A stretch of DNA of 49,346 bases from Ruminococcaceae bacterium UBA5904. GTDB lineage: Bacteria; Bacillota; Clostridia; Oscillospirales; Acutalibacteraceae. The stretch is from assembly GCA_002431305.1 (NCBI GenBank), contig DJEG01000086.1, forward strand, positions 5,285 through 54,630. Direction: 5' to 3'. The translations under genes were made by a program, and so were the position numbers. Positions 16,663 through 25,392 of this stretch are shown here, in pieces (the stretch's first letter is position 1; the number at the start of each line of letters is the position of its first letter). The notes under the pieces were generated by a model, which was given only the letters and a program-made list of their open reading frames with translations, did no database searches and had not been told where the DNA came from.

Positions 16663-16678
16663 TTTTCAAACCGAAAAA

Positions 16679-16715
16679 GCGGGTGGAAGTAAGCTTATCC
16701 ACCCGCCGATTTTTT
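16679..16715. terminator. Bidirectional terminator between the DUF1540 gene and thrC
   Basis: A 9-bp GC-rich stem (GCGGGTGGA and its complement, 16679-16687 and 16698-16706) has Ts to the right (16710-16715) and As to the left, serving both convergent genes. Confidence 0.85.
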
Positions 16716-18216
16716 ATATTCCGAGCATATCAAATACTACTTTTCTCATGCTGTCGGGATCTTTTTCGCAAACAGAGTCGAATCTGACTTTTTTATTTTT
16801 AAGTCCCGAGAGCTGTTCCGGAGCCTTAATACCCGTATATTCCTCAAGTTCGTGAACCATGTCGAATTCGTTATCGGATTCGATATTTCCGTTTTTCAGC
16901 GCCTCGAGAACGCTGTGAGAGAACTTGTAGGGGCTTGCCGTTGAAGCAATAACGACAGGCGTTTTATCTCCGGTCGAGGCAATATAATCATCGCATACTT
17001 TTATCGCAACGGCAGTATGCGTATCGGAAAGATATTTATACTTATTATATGTGTCCCTGATGGTTTCCTCGGTCTGCTCATCGTCACAGCATCCGCATGA
17101 GTAAATGCTCTTTATTTTATCGAGCACTTCGTCGGTTACTTTGTATTTTCCCGTCTCTTTCAATGAAGCGAAAATATCTCTTATCGCCTTATCGTCGTTA
17201 TTATAAAGAGAGAAAAGAAGTCTTTCGAGATTTGATGAAATAAGAATATCCATCGACGGAGAAATTGTCGTATAAAAATCTCTGTTCTTATCGTAGATAC
17301 CCGTTGTGATAAAGTCGGTAAGGATATTATTTTTATTTGACGCGCAGATAAGACGAGCAATCGGAAGTCCCATATTTTTAGCGTAGTTTGCTGCGAGTAT
17401 ATTGCCGAAGTTTCCGGTGGGAACTACAACATTGATTTTATCGCCGAGCTTTATTCTGCCCTGCTTTATAAGGTCGCAGTAAGCGGAGAAATAATAAACT
17501 ATCTGAGGAACGAGTCTGCCCCAGTTTATTGAATTCGCGGAAGAAAATACGAGAGAATGTTCATCAAACTTTTCTTTAATTTTCTTGTCCGTAAATATTG
17601 TCTTTACGCCCGTCTGAGCGTCGTCAAAATTGCCGTTTATCGCGCAAACTCCGACATTATCGCCCGACTGCGTGCACATCTGAAGCTTCTGCATGGGGCT
17701 TACGCCGTTATTGGGATAAAAAACAAGTATTTTCGTTTTATCAACATCGCAGAATCCCTCAAGAGCGGCTTTACCCGTATCTCCCGAAGTAGCGACAAGA
17801 ATAACAATTTCCTTATTGTCAAGCGTTTTCTTTGCAGCACCGGTAAGAAGGTGCGGAAGAAGCTGTAACGCCATATCCTTAAACGCACACGTGGGACCTT
17901 TCCACAGTTCGAGAATATTTACATTATCATGCAGATTAACGACAGGTGCAACATCCTCGGACGAAAATTTACCGTCGGCATACGCGCCCTCGACAAAAGA
18001 CGAAACCTCGTCAGACGTAAAATCCGTAAGATAAAGCGAAAGAATTTTTTTCGCCCTCTGTTTGTATGAATCGTTAACCATTGAATTTATGAAATCAAGA
18101 TCAATTCCGGGAATTTCGCACGGAACAAACAGTCCGCCCTCTTTCGATATTCCGTTTGTTACCGCCTCGGCTGACGTAACCTTTAATGAATTATCTCTGG
18201 TTGAAGTATATAACAT
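16714..18216 (-). CDS. thrC: Threonine synthase
   Basis: PLP enzyme that converts O-phosphohomoserine to threonine. Start MLYTSTRD at 18216 (GTGAGG 8 nt upstream); about 500 residues, the longer E. coli/yeast-like class. The PLP lysine is K113 in CAFKDMALQLLPHLL. VATSGDTGKAALEG and the VPTGNFGNILAA phosphate-binding loop are visible. It has its own promoter at 18246-18274. No other threonine-pathway gene (thrA, thrB) lies in the window. Confidence 0.95.
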   Translation of the reverse strand: MLYTSTRDNSLKVTSAEAVTNGISKEGGLFVPCEIPGIDLDFINSMVNDSYKQRAKKILSLYLTDFTSDEVSSFVEGAYADGKFSSEDVAPVVNLHDNVNILELWKGPTCAFKDMALQLLPHLLTGAAKKTLDNKEIVILVATSGDTGKAALEGFCDVDKTKILVFYPNNGVSPMQKLQMCTQSGDNVGVCAINGNFDDAQTGVKTIFTDKKIKEKFDEHSLVFSSANSINWGRLVPQIVYYFSAYCDLIKQGRIKLGDKINVVVPTGNFGNILAANYAKNMGLPIARLICASNKNNILTDFITTGIYDKNRDFYTTISPSMDILISSNLERLLFSLYNNDDKAIRDIFASLKETGKYKVTDEVLDKIKSIYSCGCCDDEQTEETIRDTYNKYKYLSDTHTAVAIKVCDDYIASTGDKTPVVIASTASPYKFSHSVLEALKNGNIESDNEFDMVHELEEYTGIKAPEQLSGLKNKKVRFDSVCEKDPDSMRKVVFDMLGI

Positions 18217-18245
18217 GGTTTTATCCTCACTTTCAGTCAAATGAT

Positions 18246-18274
18246 ATTATATCAAATAGAATCAGTAAAGTAAA
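18246..18274 (-). promoter_or_regulatory. Promoter of thrC
   Basis: TTTACT (18269-18274), 17 nt, TATAAT (18246-18251) on the minus strand, in the short gap after yraN, so thrC is transcribed independently of the rnhB cluster. Confidence 0.6.
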
Positions 18275-18285
18275 CATCATTTTTT

Positions 18286-18642
18286 TTAAAATGCGTTTTT
18301 TATATGATTGATAACATATTTATCGTCGGATTCAATCTCGACTTCTACGATATCAAATCGGCTCGGCAGGTCAAATTCATATTTCGACCTGAAATATGCC
18401 GCAGTACTTTTGATATTCTCCTCTTTCTCTTCGTCAACAGCATACGACGGAGGAAGCATTCCTCCCGCTTTTCTTGTCTTGACCTCTATAAAACACAGAC
18501 AGCCGTCGCCTGTTGCTATAATGTCAATTTCACCCGTTGAAGAAGCGTAATTTCCAGAAAGAATGTAATAATCATTATTTCTCAGGTATACGACGGCGCG
18601 ATGTTCTCCGAGCGCACCCAGGCGCAGATGTTCCGGCATCAT
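18286..18642 (-). CDS. yraN: UPF0102/YraN family nuclease-like protein
   Basis: 118 residues. Seen: LGALGEHRAVVYL at the N-terminus, STGEIDIIATGDG, and CFIEVKTRK, the acidic and lysine residues of a restriction-endonuclease-like fold (E..D...E-x-K). The family is near universal in bacteria and usually sits next to rnhB, as here. A role in DNA processing is inferred for the family. Its ATG overlaps the rnhB stop (ATGA). Confidence 0.9.
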   Translation of the reverse strand: MMPEHLRLGALGEHRAVVYLRNNDYYILSGNYASSTGEIDIIATGDGCLCFIEVKTRKAGGMLPPSYAVDEEKEENIKSTAAYFRSKYEFDLPSRFDIVEVEIESDDKYVINHIKNAF

Positions 18643-19244
18643 TTCTTTTCACCCGTTATTTTCTTCAAAAACGAACGTCTGTGCACGGGAGAAATACCGT
18701 ATTTATTTATAAGTTCATAATGAAGCGCGGTCGGATATCCCTTATGTTTTGCAAATTGATACTGCGGGTATTTTTCGTCAAGTTCTTTCATATAACGGTC
18801 ACGGCTTACCTTTGCAAGAATTGAAGCGGCCGCTATGGAAATCGACTTCGCGTCACCTTTTATTATCGTATATTCCTTAATTCCCGTGTGAGGTTCGCGG
18901 TTACCGTCGACAAGCGCGAGGTCGGGTTTTACGCTGAGTTGCTCGACCGCGCGTTTCATCGCGAGAAACGCCGCGTTGAGAATGTTTATTTCATCAATTT
19001 CCGCCTCGCTCGCCGTTCCGATACCGTACGAAACAGCTTTTTCGCATATAAGGTCAAAAAGTGTGTCCCTCTTTTTTTCGGAGAGTTTTTTCGAGTCTTT
19101 TATTCCCATATCTTCAAGTCCGTCAGGCAATATAACCGCCGCAGCAAAAACGGGGCCTGCGAGCGGACCTCTGCCGGCTTCGTCTATTCCGCATACGACT
19201 TCAAAGCCGTTTTCGTGAGCAAGATGTTCGAATTCATAAGTCAT
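18639..19244 (-). CDS. rnhB: Ribonuclease HII
   Basis: Removes RNA from RNA-DNA hybrids and misincorporated ribonucleotides. 201 residues. The metal-binding D21-E22 lie in CGIDEAGRGPLAGPV, followed by IKDSKKLSEKKR, LVDGN, IKGDAKSISIAAASI and HKGYPT. It overlaps ylqF upstream and yraN downstream by 4 nt each, so the three genes are translationally coupled. GGAGG from the end of ylqF is its ribosome site. Confidence 0.96.
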   Translation of the reverse strand: MTYEFEHLAHENGFEVVCGIDEAGRGPLAGPVFAAAVILPDGLEDMGIKDSKKLSEKKRDTLFDLICEKAVSYGIGTASEAEIDEINILNAAFLAMKRAVEQLSVKPDLALVDGNREPHTGIKEYTIIKGDAKSISIAAASILAKVSRDRYMKELDEKYPQYQFAKHKGYPTALHYELINKYGISPVHRRSFLKKITGEKK

Positions 19245-20119
19245 TTTTTAATATCCTCCGGTAATTCGAATGTTATTCTGCCGAGCTTGCCCGCTCGGTA
19301 TTCGTCGAGAATTGCTATCGCGGCGCGTTCCGTGTTTACTTCTCCGCCGGAAATCAGCATACCTCGTTTTCTGCCTATCATTTCAAGTATTTCATAAGAC
19401 TGTGCGTCTTCAAAATCCGCTATCTTATATCTTTCGGTAAGTCTCTCGGGATAATTTCTTTTCATCATGTCAAGGAAACGGCATACGAGTATTTCCATAT
19501 CAAGTATTTGATCCTTTACTCCGCCGGTAAATGCAAGTCTGTCGCCTACCTCGGGGTCGTCGAATTTCGGCCACAGAACGCCGGGAGTATCAAGAAGCTC
19601 TATTCCTCCGCCGATAACGAACCACTGATTATTCCTCGTAACGCCGGCTCTGTCCTCAACTTTTGCTTTACCTCCCGCACCCATTTTGTTAACAAACGAC
19701 GACTTTCCAGTATTCGGAATTCCGATAACCATTATACGAAGAGTTTTGCCCTTCATCCCCTTATCTTCGTTCTGCTTGATTTTATCCTTCAAAACTTCTC
19801 TGACAAGAGGTCTGAACGTGTTTAATCCTCTGCCCGTACGGCAGTCGACTGCAAGGGCGGAAGAACCCTGCGAATTATAATACTTAATCCACCTTGACGT
19901 GGTGTTTTCGTCAGCAAGGTCTGCTTTGTTAAGCAGAACAATTTTAGGCTTACCCTCGGTTATCTCATCTATTTCGGGGTTTAAACTGCTTATCGGTATA
20001 CGCGCGTCAAGAATCATCGTTACAGCGTCGACGAGTTTCAGCTGTTCTTTTATAAGACGGCGCGTTTTCGCCATGTGTCCGGGAAACCACTGTATAATCT
20101 GCTTTTGCTGATCTGCCAT
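19241..20119 (-). CDS. rbgA: Ribosome biogenesis GTPase YlqF (RbgA)
   Basis: Circularly permuted GTPase needed for late 50S assembly in Firmicutes. Motifs appear in permuted order: G4 LLNKADLAD, then G1 GIPNTGKSSFVNKM, then G3 LLDTPGVLWP. The N-terminus IQWFPGHMAKT is diagnostic. 292 residues, usual length. It follows the lepB terminator and starts the ylqF-rnhB-yraN group. Confidence 0.96.
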   Translation of the reverse strand: MADQQKQIIQWFPGHMAKTRRLIKEQLKLVDAVTMILDARIPISSLNPEIDEITEGKPKIVLLNKADLADENTTSRWIKYYNSQGSSALAVDCRTGRGLNTFRPLVREVLKDKIKQNEDKGMKGKTLRIMVIGIPNTGKSSFVNKMGAGGKAKVEDRAGVTRNNQWFVIGGGIELLDTPGVLWPKFDDPEVGDRLAFTGGVKDQILDMEILVCRFLDMMKRNYPERLTERYKIADFEDAQSYEILEMIGRKRGMLISGGEVNTERAAIAILDEYRAGKLGRITFELPEDIKK

Positions 20120-20140
20120 AAATATATACCTCTTTTAAAG

Positions 20141-20175
20141 AAAAAGACGGAAACCGAAATTCGATTTACCGTCTT
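20141..20175 (-). terminator. Terminator between lepB and ylqF
   Basis: On the minus strand AAGACGG...CCGTCTT closes a stem extended by AAATCG/CGGTTT pairs (20144-20175), followed by TTTTTC and more Ts. It comes right after the lepB stop, so ylqF is served by readthrough or a promoter not identified. Confidence 0.75.
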
Positions 20176-20202
20176 ACAAACAAAATATTAAAATGTTTCT
20201 AT

Positions 20203-20763
20203 TTATTCTGCGGTCTTGCCTATTGACTTAAAACTCTCATAGATATCAAAGTTTCCGAACGGGAACAATCTGCCGTAAACTCTGCCGAGAATATATCTCT
20301 CGTCTATCTGACCTATAAGATTTGAACGGCTGTCTGTCGAGGCATTTCTGTTGTCTCCCATAACAAAGACTTTGCCTTTTTCAACTGTAATCGGTCCCTC
20401 AAAATCCTCACGTGTGTTCGTGGGACAATTTGTGTACGGCTCATCAAGAGCGTTTCCGTCAACATAAACAATACCGGCATCGAAATCGATGTCGACAGTC
20501 TGTCCCTCTGTCGCAATGACACGTTTTACGATAGGTTTATGCAGTGCGTTGGGCTGAACGACAATAACTACGTCGCCGTAATCATAATGCGTACTGCCCG
20601 CGGAAACCATAAGCCAGTCACCGTGCTGTAAGGTCGGAACCATGGAAGTGCCGTCTACTCCGACCAGTCTGAACACGCACGAAAACAGAATTATAATCGT
20701 GATAATCGAAGACATAACAACCGAAGCAAACTCGTAAATATTATCTACAATTTTCTTTTGCAT
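20203..20763 (-). CDS. lepB: Signal peptidase I
   Basis: Membrane serine peptidase that removes signal peptides. Start ATG 20763 with AGGTGT upstream gives 186 residues, typical for Gram-positives; a longer frame would begin inside the preceding terminator region. One membrane segment (about 13-34) precedes the catalytic Ser40 in GTSMVPTL. The general base Lys80 lies in [24 protein letters not shown] is the C-terminal box. It lies directly after rplS, a common Firmicutes order. Confidence 0.95.
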   Translation of the reverse strand: MQKKIVDNIYEFASVVMSSIITIIILFSCVFRLVGVDGTSMVPTLQHGDWLMVSAGSTHYDYGDVVIVVQPNALHKPIVKRVIATEGQTVDIDFDAGIVYVDGNALDEPYTNCPTNTREDFEGPITVEKGKVFVMGDNRNASTDSRSNLIGQIDERYILGRVYGRLFPFGNFDIYESFKSIGKTAE

Positions 20764-20785
20764 AATGAAACACCTGATTTTAAAT

Positions 20786-20809
20786 AAAAAAGGGACAAAT
20801 AATTGCCCC
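20786..20809 (-). terminator. Terminator between rplS and lepB
   Basis: A 7-bp stem with a 4-nt loop (20792-20809, GGGGCAA/TTGTCCC) is followed by TTTTTT on the minus strand. A further GC-rich hairpin without a T-run lies at 20887-20915 (AGCCGAAGGG with its partner). The gap between the two genes holds only these hairpins. Confidence 0.75.
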
Positions 20810-20927
20810 TCCTGCCTGCGGTAAAAACAGACTTCACAGACAAAAAACAAATTATAAAAATCGTCTTAGTCCGAAGAATTCCGATAAGCCGAAAGGACTG
20901 CGCACCCCTTCGGCTGATATCCGAAAA

Positions 20928-21272
20928 TTATTTAACGAGCTCTTTAACCTTAGCTGCCTTACCGACTCTTGAACGAAGATAGTAAAGCTTAGCTCTGCGA
21001 ACTTTACCGTATCTGACAGTCTCAACCTTAGCAACGTTGGGCGAATGAACGGGGAAAACCCTCTCAACGCCTACGCCGTAGGAAACACGTCTTACGGTGA
21101 AGGTCTCGCTGATTCCGCTGCCCTTACGAGCGATAACGGTTCCTTCGAATACCTGAATTCTTTCCTTCTCACCCTCACGAATCTTAACGTGTACCTTAAC
21201 GGTATCGCCGACAGTGATAACGGGGGGCTCAGCCTTGATGGAATCCTGAGCAATCATTTTTAATGCGTCCAT
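20928..21272 (-). CDS. rplS: 50S ribosomal protein L19
   Basis: 114 residues, the usual length. Seen: [23 protein letters not shown], shown here in part as [39 protein letters not shown] and [13 protein letters not shown]19 sits at the 30S-50S interface. AGGAGG precedes ATG 21272. It has its own promoter and a structured leader, and is followed by a terminator, so it is mostly a single-gene transcript. Confidence 0.98.
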   Translation of the reverse strand: MDALKMIAQDSIKAEPPVITVGDTVKVHVKIREGEKERIQVFEGTVIARKGSGISETFTVRRVSYGVGVERVFPVHSPNVAKVETVRYGKVRRAKLYYLRSRVGKAAKVKELVK

Positions 21273-21338
21273 AATTTACCTCCTGAATTTTCAGCCGTTC
21301 TTAACGTGATATAAAACGCGACAGAGGACCGACCGCTT

Positions 21339-21401
21339 TAATGTACGCTGCGTATCATTAACCGCCGTTCAAACAAAAAATGCCTGAACGCACATGAACA
21401 C
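21339..21401 (-). promoter_or_regulatory. Structured rplS leader, candidate L19 autoregulatory RNA
   Basis: Between the predicted start (about 21401) and rplS lie about 128 nt with two clear hairpins: GTTCAGGC/GTTTGAAC (21367-21389, 8 bp with two G.U pairs, loop of seven, mostly T) and TAATG-A-TACG/CGTA-CATTA (21339-21360). Low-GC Gram-positives are known to carry an L19 leader in this place. I cannot confirm the family match by eye. Confidence 0.5.
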
Positions 21402-21407
21402 TGATAT

Positions 21408-21436
21408 ATAATATCACACAAAATCACGGATTGCAA
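21408..21436 (-). promoter_or_regulatory. Promoter of rplS
   Basis: TTGCAA (21431-21436), 17 nt, TATTAT (21408-21413) on the minus strand. Confidence 0.65.
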
Positions 21437-21444
21437 GTGTTTTT

Positions 21445-22104
21445 TTACCTGAAATCGGATTTATCTAAAACAAGAAGACCGTATCTTATCATAGAAACAG
21501 GGAGTATGTCTTCATTCGTGTATGATTTTATCGCCGACATAAGATTAATCGGGTTGATATTGCTCTCGTTTGAACACGGAAGCGTAACGTCAAGCACTAT
21601 TTCGTCATTTTCTATCTTTATCAAATAATCCGAAAGATGCGCGGAAATATCCACGGTTTTCATCGTTTTTCTGCCTCTTTGCTTGCCGGGCTTTTCGCAT
21701 TTCAATTCACCCGACGACATGGCGGCCGCGATTTTATCATACAACCCGGGTTCGTCGTCTATTTTAATGATATACTTTGCAAATGCGAGCTCGTTCGTCT
21801 TATGAACAGGTTCTGTTATTTCGATAATTCTGAATCCCGGAGGAAGCTGGGCGTTTAATCTTTCGATTATTTCGCCGTCGGAAATCTCCCCCTCTATCCT
21901 CATATCCATAGGCTCCCTTACGCCTTCGACGCCCAAAGGCATCGGAGCGGGAAAATTGAGATAGGGATGCGGGTTAAATCCCTCCGTGTACCAAAGGGGA
22001 ATATTTGCCCTGCGTACGGCTCTCGTCATGCACCGCATGGTATCGAGGTGCGAAACAAATCTCAAAAGACCAATTTTTTTAAACCACACTCTTATGCATC
22101 GCAT
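21445..22104 (-). CDS. Radical-SAM-associated DUF2344 protein (TIGR03936 type)
   Basis: 219 residues. The N-terminus RVWFKKIGLLRFVSHLDTMR and GFNPHPYLNFPAPMPLGVEG are typical of the small protein that accompanies the TIGR03960 radical SAM enzyme. The ATG at 22104 (MRCIRVW) has GGAGG 8 nt upstream inside the 3' end of the radical SAM gene, with a 26-nt overlap. The two proteins almost always occur together, sometimes fused. A role in RNA modification has been suggested, but no reaction is established. Confidence 0.88.
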   Translation of the reverse strand: MRCIRVWFKKIGLLRFVSHLDTMRCMTRAVRRANIPLWYTEGFNPHPYLNFPAPMPLGVEGVREPMDMRIEGEISDGEIIERLNAQLPPGFRIIEITEPVHKTNELAFAKYIIKIDDEPGLYDKIAAAMSSGELKCEKPGKQRGRKTMKTVDISAHLSDYLIKIENDEIVLDVTLPCSNESNINPINLMSAIKSYTNEDILPVSMIRYGLLVLDKSDFR

Positions 22105-23932
22105 CGCATTTACCTCCGTTCAGTTTTGCGGCACCGCATCCCGCGCATTTTTCACGGCAGTTAGGTGTTGTAAGCCCCGCATGAGCGCGTTTGTTTTCTT
22201 CTATAAGAAATTCTTTTCTAATTCCGACATCCATATGCTCCCACGGGAAAACCTCGTCGTATTCTCGTTTTCTGTTAGCATAAAAATGCGGGTCGATTCC
22301 GCATTTATTAAACGCGTCCATCCATCTATCATAATTAAAATAATCATCCCAGCTGTCGAATTTACAGCCCGAACGCCACGCCGTTTCTATTACATCGCAA
22401 AGACGTCTGTCACCTCTTGCCAAAACAGCCTCCATAAAACTGACGGGGATATAATGACACGACGCTTTTATTTTCTTAGAAGTAATACTGTTTTTAAGAT
22501 GCTCCTGTTTTTCTGCAAGCATCTCCTGAGTGTCCTGAGGTTCCCACTGGAACGGAGTAAACGGCTTCGGAACAAATGACGACGCGCTGACAGAAACGTT
22601 TACACCCTTGCCCTTAGGCTTGTCGGGGTTTTTATAAAACTCATCAACAACGGTCTGCGCGAGTTTTGCGATTCCCTCAACATCCTCGAGCGTTTCGGTC
22701 GGAAGCCCCAGCATAAAGTAAAGTTTTACGGCTGTCCATCCGCCCGCGAACGCCTTAGCCGACGTTGTGAGAATCTCCTCCTCGGTTACGTTTTTATTTA
22801 TAACATCTCTGAGTCTCTGCGTTCCGGCCTCGGCGGCAAACGTCAGAGAACTTCGTCTTACCTCATTGAGTTTTTTAACAAGCTCGTCCGGGAAATTATC
22901 AGCTCTCAGCGACGGAAGCGCTATATTAATATTATTAGGAATAGTCCAGTCGAGAAGTTTTGAGAGAAGTTCGGGAAGCTGTGTGTAATCGCTGCTCGAA
23001 AGAGAGCACAGCGAAATCTCGTCATATCCGGAAGTTTCACACAAAGCTCTGCACTGCTCGTTTATAGTGTCGGCTTTTCTCTCCCTTATCGGACGGTAAA
23101 TGAATCCCGCCTGACAGAATCTGCATCCTCTGATGCATCCTCTGAAAATCTCCGCCGTCGCTCTGTCGAAAACAACGTCTATATACGGAACTATAAATTT
23201 ATCGGGATAATAGCATTTATCAAAATCGCTTACGACTCTTTTTCTGATTTTCTCCGGCGTGCCCGACTTCGGAATAATGCGTTTTACCGTATTATCGTCG
23301 TTGTATTCGACATCGTAAAGAGACGGTACGTATATACCCTCTATCTTTGACGCAGCAACAAGAAATTCACTTTTAGACGCATTCTTCGCCTTATATTCTT
23401 TATATAAATCAAGAAGTTCGTTCATCACTTCTTCGCCCTCGCCAAATTCAAACACGTCGATAAATTCGGATAAAGGTTCAGAGTTGCATACGCACGGTCC
23501 GCCCGCGATAACGAGGGGTGACAGCGATTTCCTGTCAGCACTTCTGACAGGAAGTCCCGCAAGGTCGAGCATATTCAAAACGTTCGTATAACTCATTTCA
23601 TATAAGAGAGTAAAACCTATTACGTCGAAATCTTTTATATAATCTCCGCTTTCGAGGGCGAAAAGAGGGATATTACGTTCCCTCATGACTTTTTCCATGT
23701 CCTCCCACGGCGCAAATACACGCTCACACCACGAATCGGGACGTTCATTTATAAGAGAATATAGAATTTTCATGCCGAGATGCGACATACCTATCTCATA
23801 TGAATCGGGAAAACAAAATGCAAATCTTAAATCTATGTCATCCTTTTTTTTAATAATACAATTAAGTTCACCGCCGATGTATCTCGCGGGTTTCTGCACC
23901 AAAGGCAGAAGTTTTTCGACTTCCCTGTTCAT
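22079..23932 (-). CDS. TIGR03960-type B12-binding-like radical SAM protein
   Basis: 617 residues. An N-terminal B12-binding-like region (about 1-200, with SYEIGMSHLGMKILY and GGPCVCNSEP) precedes the radical SAM core with its 4Fe-4S cluster motif FRGCIRGCRFCQAGF (CxxxCxxC, about 270). It ends in a Cys-rich tail (NCREKCAGCGAAKLNGGKC). It is encoded between the M50 protease and DUF2344 genes, a common clostridial cluster near ribosomal protein genes. The substrate is not known. Confidence 0.9.
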   Translation of the reverse strand: MNREVEKLLPLVQKPARYIGGELNCIIKKKDDIDLRFAFCFPDSYEIGMSHLGMKILYSLINERPDSWCERVFAPWEDMEKVMRERNIPLFALESGDYIKDFDVIGFTLLYEMSYTNVLNMLDLAGLPVRSADRKSLSPLVIAGGPCVCNSEPLSEFIDVFEFGEGEEVMNELLDLYKEYKAKNASKSEFLVAASKIEGIYVPSLYDVEYNDDNTVKRIIPKSGTPEKIRKRVVSDFDKCYYPDKFIVPYIDVVFDRATAEIFRGCIRGCRFCQAGFIYRPIRERKADTINEQCRALCETSGYDEISLCSLSSSDYTQLPELLSKLLDWTIPNNINIALPSLRADNFPDELVKKLNEVRRSSLTFAAEAGTQRLRDVINKNVTEEEILTTSAKAFAGGWTAVKLYFMLGLPTETLEDVEGIAKLAQTVVDEFYKNPDKPKGKGVNVSVSASSFVPKPFTPFQWEPQDTQEMLAEKQEHLKNSITSKKIKASCHYIPVSFMEAVLARGDRRLCDVIETAWRSGCKFDSWDDYFNYDRWMDAFNKCGIDPHFYANRKREYDEVFPWEHMDVGIRKEFLIEENKRAHAGLTTPNCREKCAGCGAAKLNGGKCDAMHKSVV

Positions 23933-23963
23933 TTACACACATCCTTATGCATTATACATACGT

Positions 23964-23992
23964 ATTATATATTAAAAATTTTATTTTTTCAA
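23964..23992 (-). promoter_or_regulatory. Promoter for the radical SAM/DUF2344 pair
   Basis: TTGAAA (23987-23992), 17 nt, TATAAT (23964-23969) on the minus strand. The -35 box lies within the last codons of the M50 peptidase gene. Confidence 0.6.
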
Positions 23993-24580
23993 CAGTCGTA
24001 AAAGAAATGAAAACGCAATATAGAAAAATGCGATTGTGCCGGTTATTTCCGATTTAAAAACAATAAGTATAACGGCAAACAATACAAGCGTGCAGATCCC
24101 TGTAAAATTAAGAACGGTATCGGCACGCTGTACGCTTGATTTCATCAAAATAATATTATAAAGAAAATTTCCTCCGTCAAGAGGAACGATAGGAAGCAAA
24201 TTAAAAAAAGCAAGGCTCGCATTTATTATAAGCGAAGTAATAATAAACCGAGAATCCGTATTTATAATTGTCAAAATACAAAAAACAGCCGTGAGAATCA
24301 AATTTGCGCACGGTCCTGAAAAAGCGGTCATCGCCTCGTTTTTCAGCGTAAAACGAACCGTATCGTCATAATCAAGCCTCATGCCGAACATGCCGACAGT
24401 CACTCTGAAAGTTCCGTCATAAAGACGGGTAAGAACAGCTATATGCGCGCATTCGTGAATACACGCATAAAAAAGCGCGGTAATATAATATTTTCCGCTC
24501 TCAAACGACAGCAAATACGCAAGGACGATAAAGAATAAAAAATGAAGTTTTATCCCGACCCTGCCGATGTAAAACGTCAT
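23981..24580 (-). CDS. SpoIVFB-like M50 site-2-type membrane metalloprotease
   Basis: 199 residues with about five to six hydrophobic segments. The zinc motif HECAH (H42-E43...H46) and the second motif LLPIVPLDGG (about 138) are both intact, so the enzyme should be active. SpoIVFB cleaves pro-sigma-K in the mother cell of sporulating Bacillus. The M23 partner upstream, overlapping by 4 nt, matches the SpoIVFA-SpoIVFB arrangement. No pro-sigma-K or bofA is in the window, so the sporulation role is inferred. Another intramembrane role is possible. Confidence 0.85.
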   Translation of the reverse strand: MTFYIGRVGIKLHFLFFIVLAYLLSFESGKYYITALFYACIHECAHIAVLTRLYDGTFRVTVGMFGMRLDYDDTVRFTLKNEAMTAFSGPCANLILTAVFCILTIINTDSRFIITSLIINASLAFFNLLPIVPLDGGNFLYNIILMKSSVQRADTVLNFTGICTLVLFAVILIVFKSEITGTIAFFYIAFSFLLRLLKK

Positions 24581-25335
24581 AATTTTACAGCATATGACGG
24601 GTCGAGCTTCACGCCGTTTCTCCTTACTTCAAAATGAAGGTGGTTCCCCGTTGAATTTCCCGTACTTCCGACAAGGGCAATAGTATCGCCCTGTTTAACA
24701 ATATCGCCGGCAGAACATTTTAATTCACTGCAATGGGCATAAAGGGTATTGATTCCGTCGTCATGCGCGAGTAAGACGTAATTGCCGTACCCGTCCGAAT
24801 ATTCGGCTTTAACAACTTTACCGGAATTCGAAGCCTTTATCTTATTCCCGGCGCCGGAGGCAAGGTCTATTCCCGTATGCACTCCGTTTCCGCCCGCTAT
24901 CGGATCCTCTCTGTAACCGAACGGCGACGATATCGTATAATCGTCAAGCGGTTTTATGTATTTTGAAGATATCGAATATTTTTCGAACGATATTCCCTCC
25001 AAAACCGACAGATTGTCCGAATGAATGTCGTTTCCGCCCATCGGCACGGATTCGTTTTCATTCGTTTTGACATACGCGGAATTTTTATAATTTTCGGTCT
25101 TTTCCCCTTTAATAAACGAAGAAACTGCGCTGTACGCCTCCTTATAATCTTCGGATGAAAAATCCCTTTTCATAAGTTTTTCATACTGCGAGCGAATCGA
25201 TTTTCCCGTAACGGAATCGCCCCGGCAGAATATGAACATAATCGCAAGCAGTACGGCGCAGACAATAAACTGCGTAAGCATAACAACTGAAAAAGCGTCT
25301 TTTTTCTTATCTTTCTTTTCTTTGCTTTCGGTCAT
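24577..25335 (-). CDS. M23 (LytM) peptidase-domain membrane protein, SpoIVFA/SpoIIQ-like
   Basis: 252 residues: a lysine-rich cytoplasmic N-terminus, one membrane span (about 18-38), a linker, and a C-terminal M23 domain (about 128-250). The domain contains SPFGYREDP, GVHTGIDL (HxxxD) and HLHFEVR (HxH), so all zinc ligands are present. Its stop overlaps the M50 gene start. In Bacillus, SpoIVFA holds and inhibits SpoIVFB; with intact ligands this protein could instead cut cell wall peptides. AAAGGAC precedes the ATG. Confidence 0.85.
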   Translation of the reverse strand: MTESKEKKDKKKDAFSVVMLTQFIVCAVLLAIMFIFCRGDSVTGKSIRSQYEKLMKRDFSSEDYKEAYSAVSSFIKGEKTENYKNSAYVKTNENESVPMGGNDIHSDNLSVLEGISFEKYSISSKYIKPLDDYTISSPFGYREDPIAGGNGVHTGIDLASGAGNKIKASNSGKVVKAEYSDGYGNYVLLAHDDGINTLYAHCSELKCSAGDIVKQGDTIALVGSTGNSTGNHLHFEVRRNGVKLDPSYAVKL

Positions 25336-25392
25336 AATAAAAAGTCCTTTACTGATTTTTTCTCTTTAATTACTATGACCGCACAGTGAGTA

